A stretch of 15,097 nucleotides of DNA from positions 1 through 15,097 of the forward strand of contig CAMOLY010000014.1 of assembly GCA_946619065.1 (NCBI GenBank), given 5' to 3'. Position numbers and translations under genes: made by a program. This document shows positions 6,844 through 15,048 of this stretch, in pieces (within the stretch, counting starts at the first letter, position 1; each line of letters begins with the position of its first letter). A model generated the notes under the pieces. The model was given only the letters and a program-made list of their open reading frames with translations, ran no database searches and was not told the DNA's origin. The stretch is from an uncultured Clostridia bacterium (GTDB taxonomy: Bacteria; Bacillota; Clostridia; Oscillospirales; Oscillospiraceae).

Positions 6844-7907
6844 AAAACAGAGAGAGAATCGACCGCCTGAACGCGGAAAAGCAGCTCCCGCACGGGGACT
6901 GGGCTGCGCTGTTTTCCGACTGGGACGAAGATGACCGCGCCTATGCGGCGGAGCTGGCGCGCGGGATCACAACGGAGCGCTTCGGCAATCGGGTGTATTT
7001 CCGGGGCATCATCGAGTTCTCCAATATCTGCAAAAACGACTGTTATTACTGCGGCATCCGCAAATCCAACCGCTCGCAGACGCGCTACCGCCTGTCTGAG
7101 GAGGAGGTTCTCCTCTGCTGCCGGGAGGGATACCGGCTTGGCTACCGAACCTTTGTGCTGCAGAGCGGGGAAGACCCCTGGTGGACGGACGAGCGGATGA
7201 CGGATCTGATTGCAGCCATCCGTGCATCGTACCCGGACTGCGCGATCACGCTCTCGATCGGCGAACGCAGCCGGGAGAGCTATCAGGCCATGTATGACGC
7301 GGGGGCGAACCGCTATCTGCTGCGGCACGAAACTGCCGACGAAGCCCACTACGGGAGGCTGCATCCGGCGGAGATGTCCTTTGCGCATCGCATCGACTGC
7401 CTGTGGACGCTCCGGGAGATCGGCTATCAGGTGGGCTGCGGGATGATGGTCGGCACGCCCCACCAGACCCCGGAGACGCTGGCGAAGGATATGGAGCTGC
7501 TGACGGCTTTTCGGCCTGCGATGGCCGGGATCGGGCCGTTTCTGCCCCACGGCTGCACCCCGTTCCGGGACTGCGCAGCCGGCAGCGTGCCCCTGTCCCT
7601 GCTCTGCCTGAGCCTGACGCGGATTCTGCTGCCGGATGTCCTGCTGCCCTCCACCACCGCCCTGGGCACAGCGTCCTCGGAGGGAAGAATTCAGGGCATT
7701 CTGGCCGGCTGCAATGTTGTCATGCCGAATCTCTCTCCGCAGAACGTCCGCAAGAGCTACATGCTCTATGACAACAAGGCCGGAACGGAGCTGAGCGCGG
7801 CGGAAGGACTGGCCCTGCTGAAAAATCAGGTAGAGTCCGTGGGAAGAGAAATCGTCGTCGGACGCGGCGACCACAAAGCTTTCAGGAAGGATCAATGCAA
7901 TGATTAA
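6840..7907 (+). CDS. hydE: [FeFe]-hydrogenase H-cluster radical SAM maturase HydE
   Basis: This 355-residue radical SAM enzyme has CKNDCYYC (64-71), a CX3CX2C site that binds the SAM-cleaving 4Fe-4S cluster (Cys64, Cys68, Cys71). [21 protein letters not shown] is a HydE-type signature. Further family marks are FVLQSGED (105-112), LSIGERS (138-144), YLLRHET (159-165) and MMVGTPHQT (202-210). HydE works in the cytosol on the organometallic iron synthon made by HydG, on the way to the diiron subcluster loaded onto HydF. BioB and PylB are related but lack this combination. The ATG at 6840 has GGAAGGAG upstream; a TTG at 6801 lies within the hairpin and is not used. The stop overlaps the nifH-like start by 8 bp. 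No HydG is in the window. Confidence 0.92.
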   Translation: MKNRERIDRLNAEKQLPHGDWAALFSDWDEDDRAYAAELARGITTERFGNRVYFRGIIEFSNICKNDCYYCGIRKSNRSQTRYRLSEEEVLLCCREGYRLGYRTFVLQSGEDPWWTDERMTDLIAAIRASYPDCAITLSIGERSRESYQAMYDAGANRYLLRHETADEAHYGRLHPAEMSFAHRIDCLWTLREIGYQVGCGMMVGTPHQTPETLAKDMELLTAFRPAMAGIGPFLPHGCTPFRDCAAGSVPLSLLCLSLTRILLPDVLLPSTTALGTASSEGRIQGILAGCNVVMPNLSPQNVRKSYMLYDNKAGTELSAAEGLALLKNQVESVGREIVVGRGDHKAFRKDQCND

Positions 7908-8664
7908 ACTGGCTGTTTACGGAAAAGGCGGAATCGGAAAATCCACCACGGTCTCGAACCTTTCGGCCGCGCTGGCGGAGAAGGGTCTCCGGGTCATGCA
8001 GATCGGCTGCGATCCCAAGGCGGACTCGACCTACAGTCTGCACCATACGGAGGGGCTGCCCACCGTGCTGGATCTGGTCCGGAGCCGCAGGAATGACTTC
8101 ACCCTGGACGAGATGGTCCGCGTCGGCTTCGGCGGCGTAATCTGCGTGGAGGCGGGCGGGCCCACGCCCGGCCTCGGCTGCGCGGGCCGGGGCATCATCG
8201 CGGCCCTGGAGAAGCTGGCGGAGAAGGGCGCCTATGAGAAATACAAGCCGGACGTCGTATTCTACGACGTGCTGGGCGACGTGGTCTGCGGCGGCTTCTC
8301 CATGCCGATGCGCGACGGCTATGCCGACAAGGTTTTTATCATCACGTCCGGCGAAAATATGGCAATCCATGCGGCCGCAAACATCGCGATGGCGGTGGAA
8401 AACTTCCAAAGCCGCGGCTACGCCTCTCTCGGCGGACTGATCCTCAACCGCCGGGAGGTCAAAAATGAGCAAGAGAAGGTGGAGGAGCTGGCTGCGGACA
8501 TCCACAGCCGGATTGTCGGCAGCCTGAGCCGCAGCGAGACCGTGCAGGCGGCCGAGGAGCTGCACCGGACGGTCATCGAAGCCTTCCCGGACAGCGAGAT
8601 GGCGCACGAATACCGGAAGCTGGCCGCGCAGGTGATGGCGGAATGCGGGGTGAGCCTATGCTGA
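7900..8664 (+). CDS. NifH-like nitrogenase Fe-protein homologue
   Basis: The protein has 254 residues with the deviant Walker [10 protein letters not shown] (8-16), CDPKADST (37-44), [13 protein letters not shown] (86-98) and [15 protein letters not shown] (122-136). Cys94 and Cys130 correspond to the two cysteines per subunit that hold the bridging 4Fe-4S cluster in the NifH/BchL dimer, and Arg97 matches the ADP-ribosylation arginine of NifH. It should act as an ATP-dependent one-electron donor to the component-1-like proteins encoded just downstream. It is shorter than NifH (about 290), mostly at the C-terminus. The start ATG at 7900 has AAGGA eight bases upstream and overlaps hydE by 8 bp; the stop overlaps the next gene by 7 bp. 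True nitrogenase reductase is unlikely because NifB and NifEN are missing nearby. Confidence 0.93.
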   Translation: MIKLAVYGKGGIGKSTTVSNLSAALAEKGLRVMQIGCDPKADSTYSLHHTEGLPTVLDLVRSRRNDFTLDEMVRVGFGGVICVEAGGPTPGLGCAGRGIIAALEKLAEKGAYEKYKPDVVFYDVLGDVVCGGFSMPMRDGYADKVFIITSGENMAIHAAANIAMAVENFQSRGYASLGGLILNRREVKNEQEKVEELAADIHSRIVGSLSRSETVQAAEELHRTVIEAFPDSEMAHEYRKLAAQVMAECGVSLC

Positions 8665-9980
8665 AACAGGTGGGCGGAGAAAACGTGATTCCCCGCATTC
8701 CGATCCGCGCGGCGTCCTTTCCGTCACCCTTCGTCTCGGGTCTGGAGTACAGCGTTCCGTCCCGCGGCGTCTGGAACATCGTCCACATCGGCTTTCTGGT
8801 TCCGGAGGCCCACGAGATCTACGTCTGCGGCCTGGGCTGTCTGCGGGGCGTGGTGCTGACCGCTGCCGAGATGAATGCCATGGACCGGTTTTCCACCGTC
8901 GCCATCGAGGAGCATAACGTCCTGGACGGCGACATGGAGGACCTGTTTCTGGAGGGCGTGACGGACATCCTCAATCGCCTGCCGAAGCTGCCGAGGGCCG
9001 TGGAGGTCTTCTGCAGCTGCATTCACCAGTTCATGGGCTGCGACCTGGGCATGTGCTACCGGGAGCTGCGCAGAAGATTTCCGTCCGTGGATTTCGTCGA
9101 GTGCTACATGAACCCGACGATGCGCAAGAGCGGCCTGACGCCGGATCAGCTGATGCGCAGACAGATGTACGCCCTCCTCAAGCCCCGCGAGGCGGACCCG
9201 AAGCTCTGCGCGGTGCTCGGCAACTGCTTTGCGATGGAGGAGACCTCCGACCTGAGTCGCCTCATTCGCGCCTCCGGACGGACGCAGGTAGAGATCCAGG
9301 ACTGTAAAACCTATGACGACTATCAGCATATGGGCGCCGCCGACCTGCTGATCACGACTCAGCCGGTGGCCCACCCGGGCGGAAAGGCCCTTGGAGAGCG
9401 CCTGGGGCGGCGGTATCTCTATCTTCCGGTCAGCTATGGCGCCGCCGAGATCCGCACAAATCTCACCCGGCTTGCCGAGACCCTCGGCACGACCTATGAC
9501 GGCGGCGCGGAGGCAGAGGCAGCCGCCGAAGCCGCGCTCGCTGCCGCGAAGACGGCGGTGGGCGAAACGCCGATCGCAATTGACTACACGGTGACGTCCC
9601 GCCCCCTCGGCCTGGCGCGGCTGCTGCGCACCCACGGCTTCCGGGTCCGGACCCTGTTTATCGACGCCTTCAACGGCGAGGAGCGCGCGGACTATGACTG
9701 GCTCCGCGCCAACGCGCCGGAGCTGGAGGTCTGTCCCACGGTCAACCCCGGCATGCGGGTCTATCCCCTCGGAAGCGACGGGCCGACCCTTGCCCTGGGC
9801 CAGAAGGCCGCCTACTTTACCCAGACGCCGCATTTTGTCAACCTGGTTGAAAACGGGGGCCTCTGGGGCTTCGACGGGATCCGCCGGATGGCGGAGGAGA
9901 TGACAGCCGCCATGCAGGCGGAAAAAGAGATCGAGACAACGATCTCCGCCAAGGGATTGGGGTGTGAAAGCTGCATATGA
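8658..9980 (+). CDS. Nitrogenase component-1-like protein (first subunit, NifD/NifE-like)
   Basis: The protein has 440 residues and looks like an oxidoreductase/nitrogenase component 1 family member. [13 protein letters not shown] (53-65) and [16 protein letters not shown] (118-133) resemble the cluster-binding cysteine regions of NifD/NifK/BchN. In a by-eye alignment to the partner subunit, Cys61 and Cys128 match two of the three usual P-cluster-type ligands. The first position appears to be Trp39, so the set may be incomplete. Extra cysteines occur at 57, 119, 121 and 133, and the C-terminus ends in GCESCI with a CxxC. I cannot place the FeMo-cofactor Cys and His ligands of NifD. The start ATG at 8658 has GGGGTGA upstream; an in-frame ATG at 8643 is less well placed. 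The stop overlaps the next gene by ATGA. The substrate is unknown. Confidence 0.85.
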   Translation: MLKQVGGENVIPRIPIRAASFPSPFVSGLEYSVPSRGVWNIVHIGFLVPEAHEIYVCGLGCLRGVVLTAAEMNAMDRFSTVAIEEHNVLDGDMEDLFLEGVTDILNRLPKLPRAVEVFCSCIHQFMGCDLGMCYRELRRRFPSVDFVECYMNPTMRKSGLTPDQLMRRQMYALLKPREADPKLCAVLGNCFAMEETSDLSRLIRASGRTQVEIQDCKTYDDYQHMGAADLLITTQPVAHPGGKALGERLGRRYLYLPVSYGAAEIRTNLTRLAETLGTTYDGGAEAEAAAEAALAAAKTAVGETPIAIDYTVTSRPLGLARLLRTHGFRVRTLFIDAFNGEERADYDWLRANAPELEVCPTVNPGMRVYPLGSDGPTLALGQKAAYFTQTPHFVNLVENGGLWGFDGIRRMAEEMTAAMQAEKEIETTISAKGLGCESCI

Positions 9981-11137
9981 AACAGGCAAGAACGGGAATC
10001 TCAACCTACTCCGCTGACGCCTTCGGGGTTTGCTCGGCTCTCTATGAGCTGGGCGGCATGGTCGTCATGCACGACGCCTCCGGCTGCAACTCCACCTACA
10101 GCACCCATGACGAGCCCCGCTGGTACGGCTCCAGGAGCCTGATCTTCATCTCCGCGCTGACCGAGATGGAGGCCATCATGGGCGACGACGAAAAGGTGAT
10201 CGGCGATATGGTCGATACGATTGCGCAGCTCCGTCCGAAGTTCGCTGCCATCGCCGGGACGCCGATCCCGATGATGACGGGCTGCGATCTCCGGGCAATC
10301 GCGGCGGAGGTCGAAGCGCGGAGCGGGATCCCCTGCTTTGCCTTCGGGACGAACGGCATGCGCTCGTATCTGTGCGGGGCGTCGGAGGCTCTTGCGGCAA
10401 TCGCCGACCGCATGACCGACCGCAGCGTGACAAAACGGAAAAACGCTGTCAACATCCTCGGCGCCACGCCGCTGGATTTCTCTCTGAGCGGAACGGTGCC
10501 GTCGATTGCGGCAATTCTGCGGGAAAACGGATTTGACCCCATCTCCACCTGGGCGATGGGGAGCAGTCTCGAGGACCTGCGGCGGGCAGGGGAGGCGGAG
10601 GTCAATCTCGTGATCTCCGGCACCGGTATGAAGGCCGCGCGGCTTCTGCAGGCGCGCTTCGGGACGCCGATCGTGGTCGGGACGCCCATCGGGACCACGC
10701 TGACCGGCAGGATTCTGGATGCGCTGCGGCTGAGTGCGGCAGACGGTCTCGACCGGATCGCGTTCGAATCCTGCGTGCAAGCGTCGGCCTGCGAAGCCTG
10801 GATCCTCGGCGAGCCGGTGACATCCCGGTCCCTGGCGGCTGCCCTGCGCCTGGAATGCGGCGTGGACTTCCGCACGGTCTCCACGCTGGAGGCCCTGCCG
10901 GAGCTCTCCGGCGTGCTCAGTCCGCAGGATGCCCAGGCTTCGGAGGAGGAAGAACTGCAGCAGCTGCTCTCCTCCGCCCGGCTTGTGATCGCAGATCCCA
11001 TGTACCGCCCGATCCTTCCGGCAGGCTGCCGCTTCCTGCCGCTCCCCCATGAGGCCTTTTCCGGCCGCATCTGGAGAAAGCGCATCCCCGATCTCACAAA
11101 GATGGATCTGCCCGCGTTTCTGAAGGCGGGCCGGTGA
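9977..11137 (+). CDS. Nitrogenase component-1-like protein (second subunit, NifK/NifN-like)
   Basis: This 386-residue protein shows the full N-terminal pattern of component-1 subunits: DAFGVCSALYELGG (14-27), HDASGCNSTY (32-41), FISALTEMEAIMGDDEKV (57-74) and PIPMMTGCDLRAIAAEVE (96-113). Cys19, Cys37 and Cys103 sit at the three positions that bind the P-cluster or its 4Fe-4S counterpart in NifD/NifK and BchN/BchB. The SMTE-like LTEMEA and the GxxNL-like GDDEKV match the usual NifK order. It presumably forms a heterotetramer with the upstream subunit and takes electrons from the NifH-like protein. The ATG at 9977 overlaps the previous stop (ATGA); its own ribosome site is weak, so coupled translation is likely. 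The stop lies 12 bp before hydF. The reaction is unknown. Confidence 0.87.
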   Translation: MKQARTGISTYSADAFGVCSALYELGGMVVMHDASGCNSTYSTHDEPRWYGSRSLIFISALTEMEAIMGDDEKVIGDMVDTIAQLRPKFAAIAGTPIPMMTGCDLRAIAAEVEARSGIPCFAFGTNGMRSYLCGASEALAAIADRMTDRSVTKRKNAVNILGATPLDFSLSGTVPSIAAILRENGFDPISTWAMGSSLEDLRRAGEAEVNLVISGTGMKAARLLQARFGTPIVVGTPIGTTLTGRILDALRLSAADGLDRIAFESCVQASACEAWILGEPVTSRSLAAALRLECGVDFRTVSTLEALPELSGVLSPQDAQASEEEELQQLLSSARLVIADPMYRPILPAGCRFLPLPHEAFSGRIWRKRIPDLTKMDLPAFLKAGR

Positions 11138-11149
11138 AAGGAGTATAAC

Positions 11150-12349
11150 ATGAGTTTGAACGCAACACCGTCCTCAGAGCGCCTGCACATCGGTTTTTTC
11201 GGCTGCCGCAACGCCGGCAAATCCAGCCTGGTCAACGCCGTGACCAACCAGGACCTGGCCGTCGTATCCGAGGTCAAGGGTACGACCACCGACCCGGTCA
11301 GCAAGGCAATGGAGATTCTGCCCCTCGGTCCGGTCGTCATCATCGACACCCCGGGCTTTGACGACGCCGGCGGCCTGGGAGACCTTCGCGTCCGCAGGAC
11401 GAAGCAGATTCTGAACAAGACGGATATCGCCGTCCTGGTGGTGGACGCCTCGGTGGGCATGCGCGACGAGGACCGGCAGCTGCTGGCCATGTTCCGGGAA
11501 AAGCAGATTCCGTACCTGACCGTGTTCAACAAGTGTGAGCTGCTCCCGGCGGTGCCGGAGCAGACTGCGGACTGCATCTGGGTCAGCGCGGTGGAAAGAA
11601 TCCACATCTTCGAGCTCAGGGAGCTGCTGGGCAAGCTTGCGCCGAAGGAGGACCCGAACCGGCGCATTGTCGGGGATCTGCTTTCCCCGGAGCAGCAGGT
11701 GATTCTGGTCTGCCCCATCGACGAATCCGCCCCGAAGGGTCGGATGATCCTGCCTCAGGTCCAGACCATCCGCGACGTGCTGGACGCCGGCTGCCACGCC
11801 CTTGTGACCCGGGAACTGGAGCTGGCCGCGATGCTGAACGCCCTGAAAACCCCGCCCGCTCTGGTGATCACGGACAGCCAGGCTCTGGCGGTCGTCAGCA
11901 AAGTGACGCCGGAGGAGGTCCCGCTCACCACCTTCTCGATTCTGATGGCCCGCTATAAGGGCTTCCTTGCCACCGCGGTGGCCGGCATAGCCCGGGCAAA
12001 GGACCTGAAGGAAGGCGATACCGTCCTGATGGCGGAGGGCTGCACCCACCACCGCCAGTGCAACGACATCGGAACAGTCAAAATCCCGCGCCTGCTGCAG
12101 AAGTACACGGGCTGCAGTCTGAAATTCGAAACCTGCACCGGCACGGAGTTTCCGGAGGACCTGTCCGCCTACGCGATGGTCATCCACTGCGGCGCCTGCA
12201 TGAACACCGACCGCGACGTCCAGTACCGGATGAAATGCGCCGTTGATCAGAACGTCCCGTTCACCAACTACGGCATCACCCTGGCGCAGATGACCGGCAC
12301 CCTGGAGCGCACGCTTCGCCCGCTGCCGGCGATTCACGCCCTGCTGTGA
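11150..12349 (+). CDS. hydF: [FeFe]-hydrogenase H-cluster maturation GTPase HydF
   Basis: The protein has 399 residues, the usual HydF length. The N-terminal GTPase domain shows GCRNAGKS (18-25), TTTDPV (45-50), DTPG (66-69) and NKCE (127-130). The C-terminal cluster domain has CTHHRQC (298-304) and HCGACM (346-351), giving Cys298, Cys347 and Cys350 as the 4Fe-4S ligands in the HydF CxH...HCxxC arrangement. HydF is the scaffold that receives the diiron subcluster from HydE/HydG chemistry and delivers it to apo-hydrogenase. The start ATG at 11150 follows AAAGGAG by six bases, a strong site, and lies 12 bp after the nitrogenase-like gene. The gene closes the run that begins with hydE. No terminator with a U-tract is seen after it. 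Confidence 0.95.
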   Translation: MSLNATPSSERLHIGFFGCRNAGKSSLVNAVTNQDLAVVSEVKGTTTDPVSKAMEILPLGPVVIIDTPGFDDAGGLGDLRVRRTKQILNKTDIAVLVVDASVGMRDEDRQLLAMFREKQIPYLTVFNKCELLPAVPEQTADCIWVSAVERIHIFELRELLGKLAPKEDPNRRIVGDLLSPEQQVILVCPIDESAPKGRMILPQVQTIRDVLDAGCHALVTRELELAAMLNALKTPPALVITDSQALAVVSKVTPEEVPLTTFSILMARYKGFLATAVAGIARAKDLKEGDTVLMAEGCTHHRQCNDIGTVKIPRLLQKYTGCSLKFETCTGTEFPEDLSAYAMVIHCGACMNTDRDVQYRMKCAVDQNVPFTNYGITLAQMTGTLERTLRPLPAIHALL

Positions 12350-12402
12350 TCCCGGTTCCCAATAATCTTTCGAAACTTTTCGCGGATTTCCGTCCCGGCA
12401 TC

Positions 12403-12431
12403 TTGCAAAGCTCTTTTGCCTGTGCTATAAT
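12403..12431 (+). promoter_or_regulatory. Consensus SigA promoter of the CNNM/CBS gene pair
   Basis: TTGCAA (12403-12408) and a perfect TATAAT (12426-12431) are 17 bp apart, and TGC before the -10 adds an extended -10 element. It lies in the 120-bp gap between hydF and the first CNNM gene, with transcription expected to begin near 12438. It separates the membrane protein pair from the hyd/nif-like unit. Confidence 0.85.
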
Positions 12432-12469
12432 ATCTGAAAATTATCCACAACAAAGGAGTTGGTACGTCC

Positions 12470-13612
12470 ATGGACGATGGAAGTACGGGGCGACAACTGA
12501 TCGCAGCTGTCGCTTCGGAAGTGAGCGCAGGCGCGGCAAAGGTTGAGATGGGCAGCGTGACTGCCTATGTCATTCTGATCATTTTGCTGATCATCGGGGC
12601 AGCCTATTTCGCAATCTGCGAGACGGCGCTGGCCTGTGTCAACAAGCTCCGCATGAAATCCTACGCGGAGGATGGCAACCGCCGCGCGCAGTACGTCATG
12701 TACATTCTGAACAACTATGACCGCGCGCTCACAACCATGCTCATCGGCATCAACATTCTGCATATCGCCTGTGCGGCGATTGCAACCCTGCTGACCCGCC
12801 GGCTTTTCAGCCGGAGCGGGCATCTGGATCTGATCCTCACTGCCTCCACGCTGATCACAACGCTGCTTGTCTTCATGTTCGCGGAGATGCTGCCGAAGTA
12901 TCGGGCCAATGCCTACAGCGAACAGTACTGCCTGCGGTACGGGAAGTCTCTCTATCTTCTGATGAAGATTCTGACCCCGCTGGCTGCGCTGTTTGCATGG
13001 ATCAGCAAGGGCATCTCTTCGATGATCTCCGGCAAGGAGCCAGAACCCGACGTCACCGAGGACGACCTGCGCGACGCGCTGCAGTCCTTCAAGGACGAAC
13101 GGGAGGAGGACGACACCACCGAGCAGGAGACGTCCCGCCTGATGGAGAGCGCGCTGCGCTTCGGCGCCAGGACGGCCGCCCAGGCGATGACCCCCTGGGA
13201 CAAGGTCGACACCCTCGACTCCGGCATGGAAATCGCGGATATCTACCGCCATGTGCAGGAGAACAACCACTCCCGCTACCCGATGCGCAACACCAAGGGC
13301 CGCGTGGTGGGCGTACTCAACATCCGCAGCTTTCTCAAGGCCTACCGCCAGAGCGGCGAGGATCTCGATCTGATCGAGCTGATCGACACGCCGCTGTTCG
13401 TGCGCCCGGATATCCCGGTGGACGAGCTGCTCCGGGAGATGAGCGCCAGCAAGATCCACCTTGCCTTCGTCTCCCAGCAGGGCCAGGTGCAGGGCATCAT
13501 CACGATTGAAGATATCCTGGAGGAGCTGGTCGGCGAGATCTTCGACGAAACCGACTCCGTGGAGCCCGTTTCCGCCCCTGCGGCGGCGCAGAAGGGAGGC
13601 GAGGCGAAATGA
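12470..13612 (+). CDS. CNNM (DUF21)-CBS membrane protein lacking the CorC_HlyC domain
   Basis: This 380-residue protein has a DUF21-type membrane domain with hydrophobic segments at about 33-52, 85-107, 120-142 and 160-182, an acidic linker (190-222) and two CBS domains (about 235-295 and 305-360), the last ending in TIEDILEELVGEIFDE. It stops there, without the C-terminal CorC_HlyC domain of most family members. Membrane motifs are also degenerate next to its neighbour: YFAICETAL for FFSGSENAY, LIGINI for LIGNNL, and AEMLPK for GEIVPK. The family is linked to magnesium or cobalt transport and was once called hemolysin-like. AAAGGAG lies 11 bases before the chosen ATG at 12470; an ATG at 12548 with AAAGG closer by would remove 26 hydrophilic residues and is a fair alternative. 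It overlaps the next gene by ATGA. Confidence 0.85.
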   Translation: MDDGSTGRQLIAAVASEVSAGAAKVEMGSVTAYVILIILLIIGAAYFAICETALACVNKLRMKSYAEDGNRRAQYVMYILNNYDRALTTMLIGINILHIACAAIATLLTRRLFSRSGHLDLILTASTLITTLLVFMFAEMLPKYRANAYSEQYCLRYGKSLYLLMKILTPLAALFAWISKGISSMISGKEPEPDVTEDDLRDALQSFKDEREEDDTTEQETSRLMESALRFGARTAAQAMTPWDKVDTLDSGMEIADIYRHVQENNHSRYPMRNTKGRVVGVLNIRSFLKAYRQSGEDLDLIELIDTPLFVRPDIPVDELLREMSASKIHLAFVSQQGQVQGIITIEDILEELVGEIFDETDSVEPVSAPAAAQKGGEAK

Positions 13613-14931
13613 TCTGGATTCCCTATGTGATTTCCCTGGTGGTCCTGATCGCGTTTTCCGCCTTCTTTTCCGGCTCGGAGAACGCCTACGCCTCCGCCAG
13701 CCAGCTTCGCCTGAGACGCTGGTGGACCGAAAACGGCAGCCAGCGTGCGCGCCGTGCCCTCTGGATTTCCGAGCGCTATGACCGCGCCCTGTCCACCATC
13801 CTGATCGGCAACAACCTGGTCAACCTTGCCGCTTCCACCATTGCCACGCAGCTGTTCATCCACTGGCTTGCCGATACGGGCCGGATGGGCGAAAACTCTG
13901 CCGCTGCCCTGTCCACGGCAGCAATCACCGTGGCGGTACTGATTTTCGGTGAGATTGTTCCCAAGATCACCGCCTCCGGACACCCGGAGAGCTTTGCGAT
14001 GCGGGTCTCCTGGCCGCTGCGGGGCATTATGATTGTCCTCAAGCCGGTGGTCAGCCTCGTGATGAAGCTGCTCGCCCGGATTTCCAGATCATGGACGGTT
14101 CCGGAGAACGAGGACGAGGTCACCGAGGACGACATCTCCGAGATGATCGACACAGTCGAAGACGAAGGCGTCATCGACGAGGACACCAGCGAGCTGCTGC
14201 AGTCCGCGCTGGACTTCCCGGACATCTGCGTCTACGAGATCATCACCCCCCGTGTGGACATGACCGCCATCGACATTGACGACAGTCCCGATCAGATCAT
14301 GGAGGTCATCAACCATTCCACCTATTCCCGCATTCCCGTCTATGAGGACAGCATCGACAATGTCATCGGCATCCTGCATCTCAACAGCTTCCTTAAGGGT
14401 CTGTGTGCGGACAAGACCTTCGATCTGCGCAAATACCTGCTTCCGGTTGTCTATCTGCACAAGACGACGATTCTTCCCCAGGCGCTGCGCGAGCTGCGGG
14501 ACAAAAAGCTGCACATGGCCATTGTCACCGACGAATACGGCGGCACCATGGGCCTTGTGACGATGGAGGACATTCTCGAGCAGCTGGTCGGCGATATCTG
14601 GGACGAGTCCGACGAGATCGAAAGCGAGCTGGTTCAGATCAGCGACGATCTCTATGAGGTCGACGGCGACATGCGCCTGTACGACTTCCTGGAGGAATTC
14701 GAGATCGACGACCGGGACTTCGACGACGACAACGCAACCGTCGGCGGCTTTGCGATCGAGCAGCTGGGCGGCTATCCTGCGAAGGGCCAGAGCTTCGACT
14801 TTGAACATCTGACCATTACAATCAAACAAATTCAGAATCTCCGCGTCACCAGACTCCAGGTCCAGGTCCATGAAAAGCCCAAGGAACCGGACGAGATCGA
14901 CTGGGAAGGCGAGGAGAAGGACGAAGACTGA
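13609..14931 (+). CDS. CNNM-CBS-CorC_HlyC membrane protein (Mg/Co transport-like)
   Basis: The 440-residue protein has the full family plan. The DUF21 membrane domain carries FFSGSENAYAS (19-29), LIGNNLVNLAAS (65-76) and FGEIVPK (113-119). Two CBS domains lie at about 205-265 and 275-332, the second with VTDEYGGTMGLVTMEDILEQLVGDIWDE (306-333). The CorC_HlyC domain follows (about 345-420), with VDGDMRLYDF and GGFAIEQLGGYPAKG. The C-terminus is highly acidic. Family members act in the cytoplasmic membrane in magnesium/cobalt homeostasis, with CBS domains sensing nucleotides; old annotations as hemolysin are doubtful. The ATG at 13609 overlaps the upstream stop (ATGA), and GGGAGGCGAG precedes it. 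The two may form a heteromer, with this one as the intact partner. A terminator follows 25 bp after the stop. Confidence 0.92.
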   Translation: MIWIPYVISLVVLIAFSAFFSGSENAYASASQLRLRRWWTENGSQRARRALWISERYDRALSTILIGNNLVNLAASTIATQLFIHWLADTGRMGENSAAALSTAAITVAVLIFGEIVPKITASGHPESFAMRVSWPLRGIMIVLKPVVSLVMKLLARISRSWTVPENEDEVTEDDISEMIDTVEDEGVIDEDTSELLQSALDFPDICVYEIITPRVDMTAIDIDDSPDQIMEVINHSTYSRIPVYEDSIDNVIGILHLNSFLKGLCADKTFDLRKYLLPVVYLHKTTILPQALRELRDKKLHMAIVTDEYGGTMGLVTMEDILEQLVGDIWDESDEIESELVQISDDLYEVDGDMRLYDFLEEFEIDDRDFDDDNATVGGFAIEQLGGYPAKGQSFDFEHLTITIKQIQNLRVTRLQVQVHEKPKEPDEIDWEGEEKDED

Positions 14932-14955
14932 CAGACTGATTCGTTTCCAATCCAA

Positions 14956-14988
14956 CGAGGCGGTACCGGAATACCCGGTACCGCCTCG
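14956..14988 (+). terminator. Strong hairpin, probable terminator of the CNNM pair
   Basis: CGAGGCGGTACCGG (14956-14969) and CCGGTACCGCCTCG (14975-14988) form a perfect 14-bp stem with loop AATAC. The T-tract after it is short (GTTTGTCTG), so termination may be partial. It lies 25 bp after the stop of the last gene and is symmetrical enough to work on either strand. Confidence 0.6.
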
Positions 14989-15008
14989 GTTTGTCTGTCG
15001 AACTGTAG

Positions 15009-15048
15009 GGCGGCCTCATGTGCCCGGATGGGTAGACCTCAGGCCGCC
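15009..15048. repeat. Palindromic element of unknown kind
   Basis: GGCGGCCT (15009-15016) and AGGCCGCC (15041-15048) form an 8-bp stem around a 24-nt segment. Inside this, TGCCC (15021-15025) and GGGTA (15030-15034) can pair, giving a nested hairpin. T-rich sequence follows (GTTTCCCGTTTTGCCGTTTTT), so a second terminator is possible. It could also be one copy of a dispersed intergenic repeat; a single copy in this window cannot show that. Confidence 0.35.

Noticed and set aside
10096..11718. A 540-codon minus-strand open frame spanning the second nitrogenase-like gene and hydF
   Set aside because: It is Ser/Arg-rich, crosses two genes with clear conserved motifs, and lacks a ribosome site; it is a codon-bias artefact.
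12350..12402. CGAAACTTTTCG as a terminator behind hydF
   Set aside because: The stem is only five base pairs with no T-tract, so it cannot be supported.
12470..14931. Annotation of the CNNM/CBS proteins as hemolysins
   Set aside because: The name is historical; the domain plan is that of metal-homeostasis membrane proteins and nothing in the sequence suggests a toxin.
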